Positions 1 to 6,418 of a stretch of DNA of 6,432 nucleotides are shown here, one piece after another. The position numbers and the translations under genes are program-made. This stretch comes from Draconibacterium sp. (lineage in GTDB: Bacteria; Bacteroidota; Bacteroidia; Bacteroidales; Prolixibacteraceae), in NCBI GenBank assembly GCA_027011835.1, contig JALUZN010000397.1, positions 1 through 6,432 of the forward strand. Reading direction: 5' to 3'. The notes under the pieces were generated by a model. That model worked only from the letters and a program-made list of their open reading frames with translations, was not told the DNA's origin and searched no databases. Within the stretch, counting starts at the first letter, position 1; every line of letters begins with the position of its first letter.

Positions 1-99
1 TAATAAAATTAGTTTGTTTTACAATTTTACTCAATCAAAAAAACGTTTCAAATCTCGGTCGAAGGATATTGTGATTAAAGATGTTTTTAACAAGGTAAA

Positions 100-1068
100 T
101 TATTTAAAATCGCCGTGCAACCATTTTTCAATTGTGGGTTTTCCGCGTGGTGTCGTGTGTGCCTGATAAATACTGGCATTCAGCTCGAACCCAATTAGCA
201 GAATTAACGACATAACATACATCAGTAAAAGTACAATTAGCAGTGTGCCAATTGAGCCGTAAAGTTTGTTGTATTGGCTAAAATTATTTATGTAATAGGC
301 AAAGCCGGCCAGTGTAATAATGCTTAAAACGGTTGCCAAAGTACCTCCGGCCGAAATAAACCGCCACTTTGTTTTTTTTGCCGGTGCCATATAATAAAGA
401 AAAGCGTAGGTAAAAAAGAAAAGTGCTACCGTAATTATCCATTTTATTGCAATAAGAAGGTATAAAATGAAATTGTCTCTGAAAAAATGCAAATTGTCGA
501 GGTAGTTTATTAGTACCTGTCCACCGGCTAAAAGAGCAATTGTTATAGTTATTAATAAAAGCATAATAAAAAGCAGGATAATTGCGGTAATGCGTTGGCT
601 TATCCAAGTTCTTCGGTAAATACTATGAACAGTTGCATCGAAAGCGCTCATCATAGAAGCCAGTCCGTTTGTCGAGAAAATAAGAGCCAGTAAAAAGCCA
701 AGCGAAAGCAAACCGCTCCGGGGTTGCATTACAATGTCGGTAACCGTTTCGTCGATGGTTGCAAATGTACTTTTTGGAACAATTCCCTCGATTAGCTGAA
801 GCAGTTCTGCCTGAAAATTATCGATGGGAATGTATGGAATAAGGGTAAATACAAAAATTAATCCGGGGAAAAAGGCGACAAAAAACGAAAATGCAATTGC
901 CGATGCGCGTGTTGTTATCGACCCGTCGATTATACTTCGCCAAAAGAACAGAGCTACATCGTAAATTGGTACACCGTCGAAAAAAGGTAAAGATGCTGTT
1001 TTTGCATTCTCTACAATCCGGTCTCTTAGTTTAATAACTCGAGTAAACTTTTGTTTGCCCTTTTTCAT
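100..1068 (-). CDS. YihY/virulence factor BrkB family inner-membrane protein
   Basis: A 322-residue integral membrane protein of the YihY/BrkB family, formerly and wrongly called ribonuclease BN. Its molecular role is not settled; export or envelope-maintenance roles have been suggested for relatives. I count six hydrophobic helices at about residues 57-79, 119-141, 162-185, 203-227, 238-260 and 272-296. Family hallmarks are visible: RASAIAFSFFVAFFPG (54-69) at the first helix, FSTNGLASMMSAFDA (131-145) after the second, and YGSIGTLL (270-277) leading to GFELNA (293-298) at the end of the last helix. The basic N-terminus (MKKGKQKF) suits a cytoplasmic end. Length is normal for the family and both ends look intact. 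The ATG at 1068 lies 5 nt after the stop of the DUF4783 gene with no clear Shine-Dalgarno, so it is probably co-transcribed and perhaps translationally coupled. No terminator is obvious in the 99 bp downstream. The family call is firm; the function is not. Confidence 0.93.
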   Translation of the reverse strand: MKKGKQKFTRVIKLRDRIVENAKTASLPFFDGVPIYDVALFFWRSIIDGSITTRASAIAFSFFVAFFPGLIFVFTLIPYIPIDNFQAELLQLIEGIVPKSTFATIDETVTDIVMQPRSGLLSLGFLLALIFSTNGLASMMSAFDATVHSIYRRTWISQRITAIILLFIMLLLITITIALLAGGQVLINYLDNLHFFRDNFILYLLIAIKWIITVALFFFTYAFLYYMAPAKKTKWRFISAGGTLATVLSIITLAGFAYYINNFSQYNKLYGSIGTLLIVLLLMYVMSLILLIGFELNASIYQAHTTPRGKPTIEKWLHGDFK

Positions 1069-1073
1069 CGGGT

Positions 1074-1478
1074 CTACTTTTTTTCAATTCGAAGTTGATG
1101 AATATAATCTTTCCCTTTCTCCTTTTTCAGTAAAAAATAGATTCTGAAATTTCCGTTATTCGTTTTTAAGTTTCCAATAACATATTTCGACCCCTCTTTG
1201 CCTCCCCGATGAATAATTGTAAAACTCTCGGGCACAAAACTATCGAAGAAGTTTTTAACAATTTGTTTTGCTTGTGCTTTGCTGTAAACATTGTCGTTAT
1301 CGAGCACAACCAGTTCTACATTGTCGTTAAAATAGTCGGAGAGTAATTTTGCATTTCCCTTTTCAAGGCTTTTGATTATATCGTTTGGTATCTCAATCTG
1401 CGATTTTGCAGCTGTTGAAACCAACAAAAAGCCAAGAATAAAAATAAACGGGAATACTATTTTTTTTACTGCTGTCAT
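1074..1478 (-). CDS. Secreted DUF4783-family protein (NTF2-like fold likely)
   Basis: A 134-residue protein of the DUF4783 type, a small family found almost only in Bacteroidota, function unknown. Residues 1-26 form a Sec signal peptide: basic start (MTAVKK), hydrophobic core (IVFPFIFILGFLLV, 7-20), then STAAKS with likely cleavage near residue 26. There is no lipobox cysteine. The mature part carries the pattern I associate with the family: IPNDIIKSLEKGNAKLLSDYF (30-50, a helix), NVELVV (53-58), YSKAQAKQIVKNFF (65-78), FTIIHRGGKEGSKYVIGNL (86-104) and FRIYFLLKK ending in IHQLRIEKK (111-134). This helix-then-curved-sheet order resembles NTF2-like folds (inference). ATG at 1478 is preceded on the minus strand by AAAGAG about 3 nt upstream, a possible weak ribosome site. 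It is the first gene of a two-gene unit with the BrkB gene, and a promoter-like pair lies about 50 nt upstream. Family confidence is good; no function can be assigned. Confidence 0.85.
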   Translation of the reverse strand: MTAVKKIVFPFIFILGFLLVSTAAKSQIEIPNDIIKSLEKGNAKLLSDYFNDNVELVVLDNDNVYSKAQAKQIVKNFFDSFVPESFTIIHRGGKEGSKYVIGNLKTNNGNFRIYFLLKKEKGKDYIHQLRIEKK

Positions 1479-1524
1479 ATCTCTTTTATTTCAGGTAAAC
1501 GCATCCGGCATCTCAAAAACTGTG

Positions 1525-1556
1525 CAAAAATGCTCTCAATTCAAAAAGAGTTCAAA
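1525..1556 (-). promoter_or_regulatory. Putative Bacteroidota-type promoter for the DUF4783-brkB unit
   Basis: Read on the minus strand, TTTG (1556-1553) is followed after exactly 20 bp by CATTTTTG (1532-1525). This fits the Bacteroidota housekeeping promoter (TTTG, 19-21 bp, TAnnTTTG) with one mismatch in the -7 box (CA for TA). Transcription would start near 1518, giving a leader of about 40 nt before the ATG at 1478. Spacing and position are good, but the boxes are short and the region is AT-rich, so a chance match is possible. Confidence 0.45.
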
Positions 1557-1590
1557 TAATTTTGATAATCTTTATCGCTCTTTTTTAATG

Positions 1591-1598
1591 TAATTTTG
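1591..1598 (+). promoter_or_regulatory. Putative -7 box for the rlmH-kinase unit
   Basis: TAATTTTG matches the Bacteroidota -7 consensus TAnnTTTG exactly and lies 55 bp before the rlmH start codon, which would give a leader of roughly 50 nt. No good TTTG stands 19-21 bp upstream; the nearest, at 1561-1564, is 26 bp away, so the -33 element is weak or absent. The two promoter-like boxes in this divergent region do not overlap. Confidence 0.35.
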
Positions 1599-1653
1599 GT
1601 ATTATACCTCTAATTTTAGTGTAAATTTATAAAATTATAATTCAATAAGCAGA

Positions 1654-2127
1654 ATGAACATAACTTTATTGGTAATTGGCAAAACCGATGCCTCCTATTT
1701 AAAAGAGGGGTTAAACGAATATATGAAGCGATTAAAGCACTATGTAAATTTTAATATTGAAATAATCCCCGACATTAAAAAAGGCAAAAAATTAAGTGTC
1801 GAAAGTCAGAAAAGAAAAGAGGGAGAACTTATATTGGCAAAAAAAAGTGCGGGCAGAGAGATTCATCTGTTCGACGAAAAAGGGAAAACGTATTCGTCGG
1901 TAGAATTTGCCGGTTTTATTGAGAAGAAAATGATTAGCGGACTAAAAGAGTTGGTTTTTGTTGTTGGTGGTCCGTATGGTTTTTCCGATGAAGTATACAA
2001 GAATTCATCGTCGAAAATAGCGCTGTCGCGACTTACTTTTTCGCACCAAATGGTACGGCTTTTGTGTGTTGAGCAAATTTACCGGGCTTTTACAATTATT
2101 AAAGGCGAACCTTATCATCACAATTAA
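1654..2127 (+). CDS. rlmH: 23S rRNA (pseudouridine(1915)-N(3))-methyltransferase RlmH
   Basis: RlmH (YbeA family, SPOUT class with a trefoil knot) uses S-adenosylmethionine to methylate N3 of pseudouridine 1915 in helix 69 of 23S rRNA. It acts late, on assembled 70S ribosomes. The 157-residue length is typical of the family. Signature parts are all present: N-terminal strand MNITLLVIGKT (1-11), LFDEKGK (72-78), the cofactor-binding loop VFVVGGPYGFS (101-111), and the knotted C-terminal tail with SHQMVR (130-135), EQIYRA (140-145) and the terminal KGEPYHHN (150-157), whose Tyr-His are expected near the catalytic site. The ATG at 1654 has no Shine-Dalgarno, as is usual in this phylum, but it gives the full family N-terminus. 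It is the first gene of a probable operon: the kinase start codon follows its stop after only 3 nt. Divergent to the DUF4783-brkB pair. Identification is secure. Confidence 0.98.
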   Translation: MNITLLVIGKTDASYLKEGLNEYMKRLKHYVNFNIEIIPDIKKGKKLSVESQKRKEGELILAKKSAGREIHLFDEKGKTYSSVEFAGFIEKKMISGLKELVFVVGGPYGFSDEVYKNSSSKIALSRLTFSHQMVRLLCVEQIYRAFTIIKGEPYHHN

Positions 2128-2130
2128 TTT

Positions 2131-5100
2131 ATGCTGCTGAAATTAAATAAATACGTTTACCTTGTTGCTGCAATTTGTTTTATTGTTGTTGCTGCGGTTA
2201 TTGAAAACGGACTTTTAAAACAGCACCCCGAAACACACCTTGTTAACGATTTTCAGAAAACACTTTTAAAAAACGAAAAGTTCCTGAATTCGCAGATTAT
2301 TAAAATTAAAACTCTCCTGTCAGCCGATACCTCGGTAAATGTTGGCGAAATAATAAACGAGTCGGAACTAACTCTTAATGCCCCCGACTTTGGGTACTTG
2401 ATTTTTAAAAACGGGAAACTGGTTTACTGGTCGAACCGAACTTTCGCCTTCTATAATACTACCGACGAGATTGAAGTTTCGCCCGGACTGGTTCATTTGC
2501 CAAATGGCTACTATTTAACCGACACCGCCACGCAAAACAATATTGAAGTTTTGGGCCTGCATTTGATAAAAAACAAATATAATTTCGAAAATAAATATTT
2601 ACAAAATCGTTTTTCGGAGAGTTACAACGTGCCCGAAGTTTTTACTATATCGGAAACAAAGAATGAAGCAGATAGAGAGTTCTGGATTACAAACTCGAAA
2701 AACGATTACCTATTTACATTGGTGCCGGGCGGGCAATTTCTCTGTACAAAAAACCAACTCTATATTCCTGAATTTATCTACTTTTTAGGATTGCTGATTT
2801 TGTTGTTCTATTTTAAAAAAGAGTTTATAGAGTCCGACAGCCCTTTTGTTTTACGAGTTGCCATACTTGGCACAGCCCTTTTTATTATTTACTGGTTGCA
2901 CATTATTTTTAATATTCCCCGCCTGTTTATACACATCCGGATTTTTAGTCCCAACTATTTTGCACTTAACAACTGGCTCCCTTCGTTGGGCGACTTTTTT
3001 CTAATTTCGCTCTTCTTTCTCTTTTGGCTCTACAATTTTGGGCACGAGCTAAATATAAAACAGTTGCATCGCGACTCGCTTCTTCCCCGAAAAATTATTG
3101 TTATTCTGCTGCTTCTTTTTAGTGCAAGTTTATTTCTGCTTGTTCATTTTTTTATAGAACAACTTATTCTTAATTCAACCATCTCTTTCGCATTAAATAA
3201 AATTGTAAACATTACTGTGCAGAGCGCTTTTGGCATTTTTGCAATTAGTCTGTTGCTTATCTCCTTAATTTATTTTACTGCTCGTATAAACGAAGAGGCA
3301 CTGCACGATTTCAGCTTTTTACAACTTCTTGGAGTTACTATTGCCATTGCTTTATTTATTGGCTTAGTACAATTTGTTTCGGTGGGTGCTGTTTCGGTTG
3401 CGGCGCTACTTTTTTTTATTGTTACGTCGGTTCTTGGCTGTGTTTTAAGCCGGAAATACCTGCACAGTTTTACCCTCAGCTATCTTATTATCTTTATTTC
3501 GGTGGCCGCCATCTATTCGCTTCAGGTTTTTTACAGCACCATTAGTCAGAAAGAGCGGGAAGTGCAAAAGTTGCTGGCCATAACGTTAGAGACCGAACGC
3601 GACCCTGCCGCCGAAGAGTTTTTAATAAAAATACAAGCGAAATTGCACGACGACCCGGCAATTTACAGTTTGTTACTTCAGGGAACTAACTTAAGCGAAT
3701 ACATCGAAAAGGCCTATTTCAGCGGTTATTTCAGTAAATACATTACCAAAGTTTATGTTTGCGAACCTACCGACAGTTTGTTCATCGAACCGGAAAATAG
3801 GAGTGTTCCGTGTATGCCGTTTATGGATGGAATTATTAAATCGCAGGGCGACCGGATTTTGGGAACCGATTTCTATTTTATGGATAATATGAACGGGAGA
3901 ATATCGTACACCGGAAAGCTTTTTTATCCGTTTTTACCCGAAAAAGGCGGTGGCGTTACCATCTATATCGACCTCGACTCCGACCTGCTTTTCGAAGGAA
4001 TTGGATTCCCCGAGCTGTTAATCGATAAATCGATTGCACGTTCCGAAAACTATAAAAAATTCGATTATGCAAAATATTATGGTGGCGAGTTAACCGATAA
4101 ATTTGGCGACTACAACTATAATTTTCATATTGATGCCTACCTGGAACATAACAAAAATACTGCCGACGAAAACAAAGAGTTTATTTATAAAAAATGGCAC
4201 GGACGCGAGCACTTAATTTACCATACACGAGCAAATAATTATGTAATTGTTTCGCGCTCGTTATATACGTTTAACGAGTACCTCATCTCTTTTCCATATC
4301 TGTTTGTTTTCTATTTCTTATCGGCACTGCTTATTCTTTTTATTGCAAATCCTGCTATTCGAAACCGCAAAATTGTTTTCGACCTGAAGTTTAAAATTCA
4401 GGCTGCTATTATTTCAATTGTTTTTGTTACGTTACTTGGTGTAGCGTTGGTTACCATTTCGTACAACGTAAAACAGTACCGCTCGAAACACGAAAACGAT
4501 TTGAATGAAAAAATGAAATCGATTTCGAAAGAGATTGAGTTGAGACTGGAAGACAAAACAGAAATTACACCCCCTTTAACAGACTGGTTGCACCGCGAGC
4601 TGGGGAAACTCTCTAATATTTTCAGAACCGATATAAATATTTATGGTGCCGATGGCGAATTAATTGCCTCGTCGCGAGGAGAAATCTTCGAAAACGGGCT
4701 TATTTCGACCCGGATGAATGCCCGTGCATACAACGAAATTTTTCAAAACTTTCAAGCCGGATATTCCGAAACCGAAAGTATTGGAAATCTTTCGTACCTC
4801 TCGGCATATAAACCAATTATTAACAACTACAGCGACTACCTCGGATTTATAAACCTTCCCTACTTTATTAAACAAGATAATTACAGCCAGGAGATTACAA
4901 CGTTTGTGGTGGCATTTATTAATTTATATGTTTTGCTTTTTCTGGCCAGTATAATTGCCGCCGTTTTTATTGCGAATCAAATTACCCGGCCGCTGGTTAT
5001 CATTCAGGAAAGATTGCAAAAAATGCAACTTGGAAAACAGAACGAACATATTGTTTATAACCGAAACGACGAAATTGGCCGTTTAATAATTGAGTATAAT

Positions 5101-5829
5101 AAAAAAGTTGACGAGCTGGCTGTAAGTGCCGAGCTTCTTGCACGCTCTGAACGCGAATCGGCCTGGCGCGAAATGGCAAAACAAATTGCCCACGAAATAA
5201 AAAACCCGCTTACTCCAATGAAATTAAATATTCAGCACCTGCAACGGGCAAAAGCCGAAGGGAAAGAGTATGAAAAATACATTGAACGGGTAACTGCAAC
5301 ATTAATTGAACAGATTGACAATTTGTCGAATATTGCCACCGAGTTCTCGAACTTTGCAAAAATACCAACAGCGCGTAATCAGGTATTCTGTTTGGCCGAG
5401 CAGTTGCAAAGGGTTATTAATTTATACGAAACACACGACCGGATTACAATAGAATACAAATCGAAAAAAGATTGCAAACTAGAAGTAAATGCCGACCGCG
5501 AACAGCTCTCGAGAGCTGTAATAAATTTAATACGTAACGGTATTCAGGCTGTTCCCGAAGATAAAAAAGGAAAAATAGAAATTTGGGTGGAACAAAAAAA
5601 TGGAAAAGCAATTATTGCGGTGAAAGACAACGGCTCCGGAATTCCGGTTGAGCTTCGCGATAAACTTTTTACACCCAGTTTTACTACCAAAACCAGTGGA
5701 ATGGGACTCGGACTTGCCATCGTAAAAAATATTGTCGAAAACTTCGCAGGAAAAATCTGGTTCGAAACAGAACTCAATGTTGGTACTACATTCTTTTTAG
5801 AAATTCCTATTTATTCTCAATCTTCATAG
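2131..5829 (+). CDS. Large multi-sensor membrane histidine kinase, NtrY-like core
   Basis: A 1232-residue sensor kinase. About 12 helices are predicted (8-25, 214-229, 239-260, 286-305, 321-341, 362-386, 398-416, 417-438, 448-468, 721-741, 757-778, 919-945). With the N-terminus inside, this places three sizeable segments outside: 26-213, 469-720 and 779-918. Each has Cache/PAS-like stretches (FGYLIFKNGKLVYWS; YAKYYGGELTDKFGDY; INIYGADGELIASS), which is inference from pattern only. A HAMP linker follows (about 945-1003, ITRPL at 951-955, NDEIG at 979-983). The HisKA H-box is AHEIKNPLTPM with phosphoacceptor His1021, and the preceding AWREMAKQI is typical of NtrY kinases. HATPase_c is complete: N-box NLIRNGIQA (Asn1132, Asn1136), G1 DNGSGIP (1166-1172), F-box LFTPSFTTK (1179-1187), G2 GMGLGLA (1190-1196). 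It should therefore autophosphorylate. No receiver or output domain is fused, and no response regulator is in the window. Cys544 and Cys561, both external, could form a disulfide. It starts 3 nt after rlmH and is probably co-transcribed with it. Ligand and partner are unknown. Confidence 0.93.
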   Translation: MLLKLNKYVYLVAAICFIVVAAVIENGLLKQHPETHLVNDFQKTLLKNEKFLNSQIIKIKTLLSADTSVNVGEIINESELTLNAPDFGYLIFKNGKLVYWSNRTFAFYNTTDEIEVSPGLVHLPNGYYLTDTATQNNIEVLGLHLIKNKYNFENKYLQNRFSESYNVPEVFTISETKNEADREFWITNSKNDYLFTLVPGGQFLCTKNQLYIPEFIYFLGLLILLFYFKKEFIESDSPFVLRVAILGTALFIIYWLHIIFNIPRLFIHIRIFSPNYFALNNWLPSLGDFFLISLFFLFWLYNFGHELNIKQLHRDSLLPRKIIVILLLLFSASLFLLVHFFIEQLILNSTISFALNKIVNITVQSAFGIFAISLLLISLIYFTARINEEALHDFSFLQLLGVTIAIALFIGLVQFVSVGAVSVAALLFFIVTSVLGCVLSRKYLHSFTLSYLIIFISVAAIYSLQVFYSTISQKEREVQKLLAITLETERDPAAEEFLIKIQAKLHDDPAIYSLLLQGTNLSEYIEKAYFSGYFSKYITKVYVCEPTDSLFIEPENRSVPCMPFMDGIIKSQGDRILGTDFYFMDNMNGRISYTGKLFYPFLPEKGGGVTIYIDLDSDLLFEGIGFPELLIDKSIARSENYKKFDYAKYYGGELTDKFGDYNYNFHIDAYLEHNKNTADENKEFIYKKWHGREHLIYHTRANNYVIVSRSLYTFNEYLISFPYLFVFYFLSALLILFIANPAIRNRKIVFDLKFKIQAAIISIVFVTLLGVALVTISYNVKQYRSKHENDLNEKMKSISKEIELRLEDKTEITPPLTDWLHRELGKLSNIFRTDINIYGADGELIASSRGEIFENGLISTRMNARAYNEIFQNFQAGYSETESIGNLSYLSAYKPIINNYSDYLGFINLPYFIKQDNYSQEITTFVVAFINLYVLLFLASIIAAVFIANQITRPLVIIQERLQKMQLGKQNEHIVYNRNDEIGRLIIEYNKKVDELAVSAELLARSERESAWREMAKQIAHEIKNPLTPMKLNIQHLQRAKAEGKEYEKYIERVTATLIEQIDNLSNIATEFSNFAKIPTARNQVFCLAEQLQRVINLYETHDRITIEYKSKKDCKLEVNADREQLSRAVINLIRNGIQAVPEDKKGKIEIWVEQKNGKAIIAVKDNGSGIPVELRDKLFTPSFTTKTSGMGLGLAIVKNIVENFAGKIWFETELNVGTTFFLEIPIYSQSS

Positions 5830-5860
5830 GTTTATCAGTGGTCACAACGAGAGTTTAAAC

Positions 5861-5878
5861 GATGCATTTAAATGCATC
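5861..5878. terminator. 18-bp perfect palindrome after the kinase, possible terminator
   Basis: GATGCATTT/AAATGCATC is a perfect inverted repeat, 32 bp after the kinase stop. As RNA it could fold into a stem of about 7 bp with a TTAA loop. It is followed by TTGCTTTAGCTTG rather than a clean T-run, so intrinsic termination is uncertain. It could instead be a protein-binding site or the edge of the repeat region. A second small palindrome, GTTTAAAC (5853-5860), abuts it. Confidence 0.35.
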
Positions 5879-5910
5879 TTGCTTTAGCTTGTAAAAAACC
5901 TAAAATCGAT

Positions 5911-6102
5911 ATTCTGCCAAAGGCACACCTTCGTGGTCATTCGAAATTTGCAACTTTTTGTTTTGCGGTGCGTGCAATGTTCCCGTTTTTTGCAACTGTT
6001 GTGGACGCACCTTTTTGCTTCGCACATTCCAATCCCCGAGATAAATCACGGGGCTAAAAATATTTTACTGCCCCAGATTCACAGATTTTTAAATCGAAAT
6101 TC
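5911..6102. repeat. 192-bp direct repeat, copy 1
   Basis: This unit is repeated at 6227-6418 with no gaps and 186 of 192 identical bases (a constant offset of 316 bp). The differences are at 5922, 5923, 5938, 5982, 5998 and 6048. Order inside: front module ATTCTGCCAAAGGCACACC..., a T-rich middle with GGTGCGT (5967-5973) and its inverse ACGCACC (6005-6011), the GC-rich hairpin (6034-6053), an AAAATATTTT palindrome (6057-6066), and the rear module CCCCAGATTC (6071-6080) to CGAAATTC (6102). It resembles a REP/MITE-like non-coding element. No transposase is present. Confidence 0.9.
6034..6053. repeat. REP-like hairpin in copy 1 (one mismatch)
   Basis: CCCCGAGAT and ATCACGGGG face each other across AA. 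Eight of nine pairs form; A6039 opposes A6048. In copy 2 the right arm is ATCTC and pairing is perfect. There is no T-run on either side, so it is unlikely to be a simple intrinsic terminator. Confidence 0.8.
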
Positions 6103-6131
6103 TGCCAAAGGCACACCTTCGTGGCTATTCG
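6099..6131. repeat. Front module of the repeat, partial copy
   Basis: ATTCTGCCAAAGGCACACC... through TATTCG repeats the first 33 bp of the full units, with 2 mismatches to copy 1 and 3 to copy 2. It begins exactly where copy 1 ends (ATTC is shared). After position 6131 the sequence leaves the repeat: the whole middle module with the GC-rich hairpin is absent. Confidence 0.8.
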
Positions 6132-6137
6132 GAATTC
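6126..6137. repeat. 12-bp junction sequence, repeated at the window end
   Basis: TATTCGGAATTC occurs here and again at 6421-6432, the last 12 bases of the window, just after copy 2. It may mark the start of an alternative module that begins here and continues past the window edge. Confidence 0.6.
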
Positions 6138-6151
6138 ATCATTCATCATTC
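6134..6151. repeat. Short tandem repeat of ATTCATC
   Basis: The 7-bp unit ATTCATC occurs about 2.6 times in tandem at the start of the segment that replaces the middle module in the partial unit. The length suggests slippage; no function is evident. Confidence 0.7.
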
Positions 6152-6189
6152 CCAATCTTTAAGACAAACAAACATCTCAAAATTAAAAG

Positions 6190-6223
6190 CCCCAGATTCG
6201 CAGATGCTTTAAAATCGAAATTC
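6190..6223. repeat. Rear module of the repeat, diverged copy
   Basis: CCCCAGATTCGCAGATGC... to AAATCGAAATTC corresponds to the rear modules at 6071-6102 and 6387-6418 but is 2 bp longer and differs at several positions (for example TTCGCAG against TTCACAG). With the front module at 6099-6131 it brackets a unique segment of about 58 bp. Confidence 0.75.
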
Positions 6224-6226
6224 AAC

Positions 6227-6418
6227 ATTCTGCCAAAAACACACCTTCGTGGTTATTCGAAATTTGCAACTTTTTGTTTTGCGGTGCGTGCAATGTTTCC
6301 GTTTTTTGCAACTTTTGTGGACGCACCTTTTTGCTTCGCACATTCCAATCCCCGAGATAAATCTCGGGGCTAAAAATATTTTACTGCCCCAGATTCACAG
6401 ATTTTTAAATCGAAATTC
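6227..6418. repeat. 192-bp direct repeat, copy 2
   Basis: The second full unit, 316 bp after copy 1 and 186/192 identical. Same module order: front (6227-6259), T-rich middle with the GGTGCGT/ACGCACC inverse pair, perfect GC-rich hairpin (6350-6369), AAAATATTTT (6373-6382), and rear module (6387-6418). It is followed by AATATTCGGAATTC up to the window end. Because 316 is not a multiple of 3, the two copies are read in different frames by the overlapping open frames, which shows the conservation is at DNA level. Confidence 0.9.
6350..6369. repeat. REP-like hairpin in copy 2 (perfect)
   Basis: CCCCGAGAT/AA/ATCTCGGGG is a perfect 9-bp inverted repeat with a 2-base centre, so in practice about an 8-bp stem with a TAAA loop. 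It is the most stable predicted hairpin in the non-coding region and is the core expected of a REP element. Relation to a REP-associated tyrosine transposase is inference; none is in the window. Confidence 0.85.

Noticed and set aside
2..163. Plus-strand open frame entering from the left edge
   Set aside because: It would overlap the C-terminal end of the BrkB gene by 64 bp, has no recognisable domain, and its first part is AT-rich and looks intergenic. A partial gene cannot be excluded but is not supported.
1372..1593. Plus-strand open frame of 73 codons over the DUF4783 start region
   Set aside because: It is the antisense of the signal-peptide region of the DUF4783 gene, continuing into the intergenic promoter region, with no family features.
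4660..4875. Minus-strand open frames inside the kinase gene (also 5544-5777)
   Set aside because: Both are antisense shadows of well-conserved kinase coding sequence.
5941..6027. Minus-strand cysteine- and lysine-rich small frame starting MCEAKRC, present in both full repeat copies
   Set aside because: The substitutions between copies that fall in it change the amino acid (for example Asn to Lys, Glu to Lys), so there is no sign of protein-level selection. The lysines come from T-runs.
5872..6057. Open frame of 61 codons after the kinase
   Set aside because: It runs through repeat copy 1 only. The same peptide stretch (KFATFCFAVRAMFPFFAT) appears from copy 2 in a different reading frame, so the similarity comes from repeated DNA. 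Its start lies in the palindrome and it has no family resemblance.
6034..6066. GC-rich hairpin as a rho-independent terminator for the kinase
   Set aside because: It lies about 200 bp after the kinase stop, is followed by CTAAAAATATTTT instead of a T-run, and recurs as part of the repeat unit, so a repeat-element role is the better explanation.
5933..6373. Open frame of 146 codons across the repeat array
   Set aside because: It spans parts of all three repeat units and reads copy 1 and copy 2 in different phases. Composition is that of translated repeat DNA, with no domain, signal peptide or ribosome site.
5911..6418. CRISPR array
   Set aside because: The repeats are 192 bp long with internal modules, only two full copies exist, and there are no regular short repeats with unique spacers and no cas genes.
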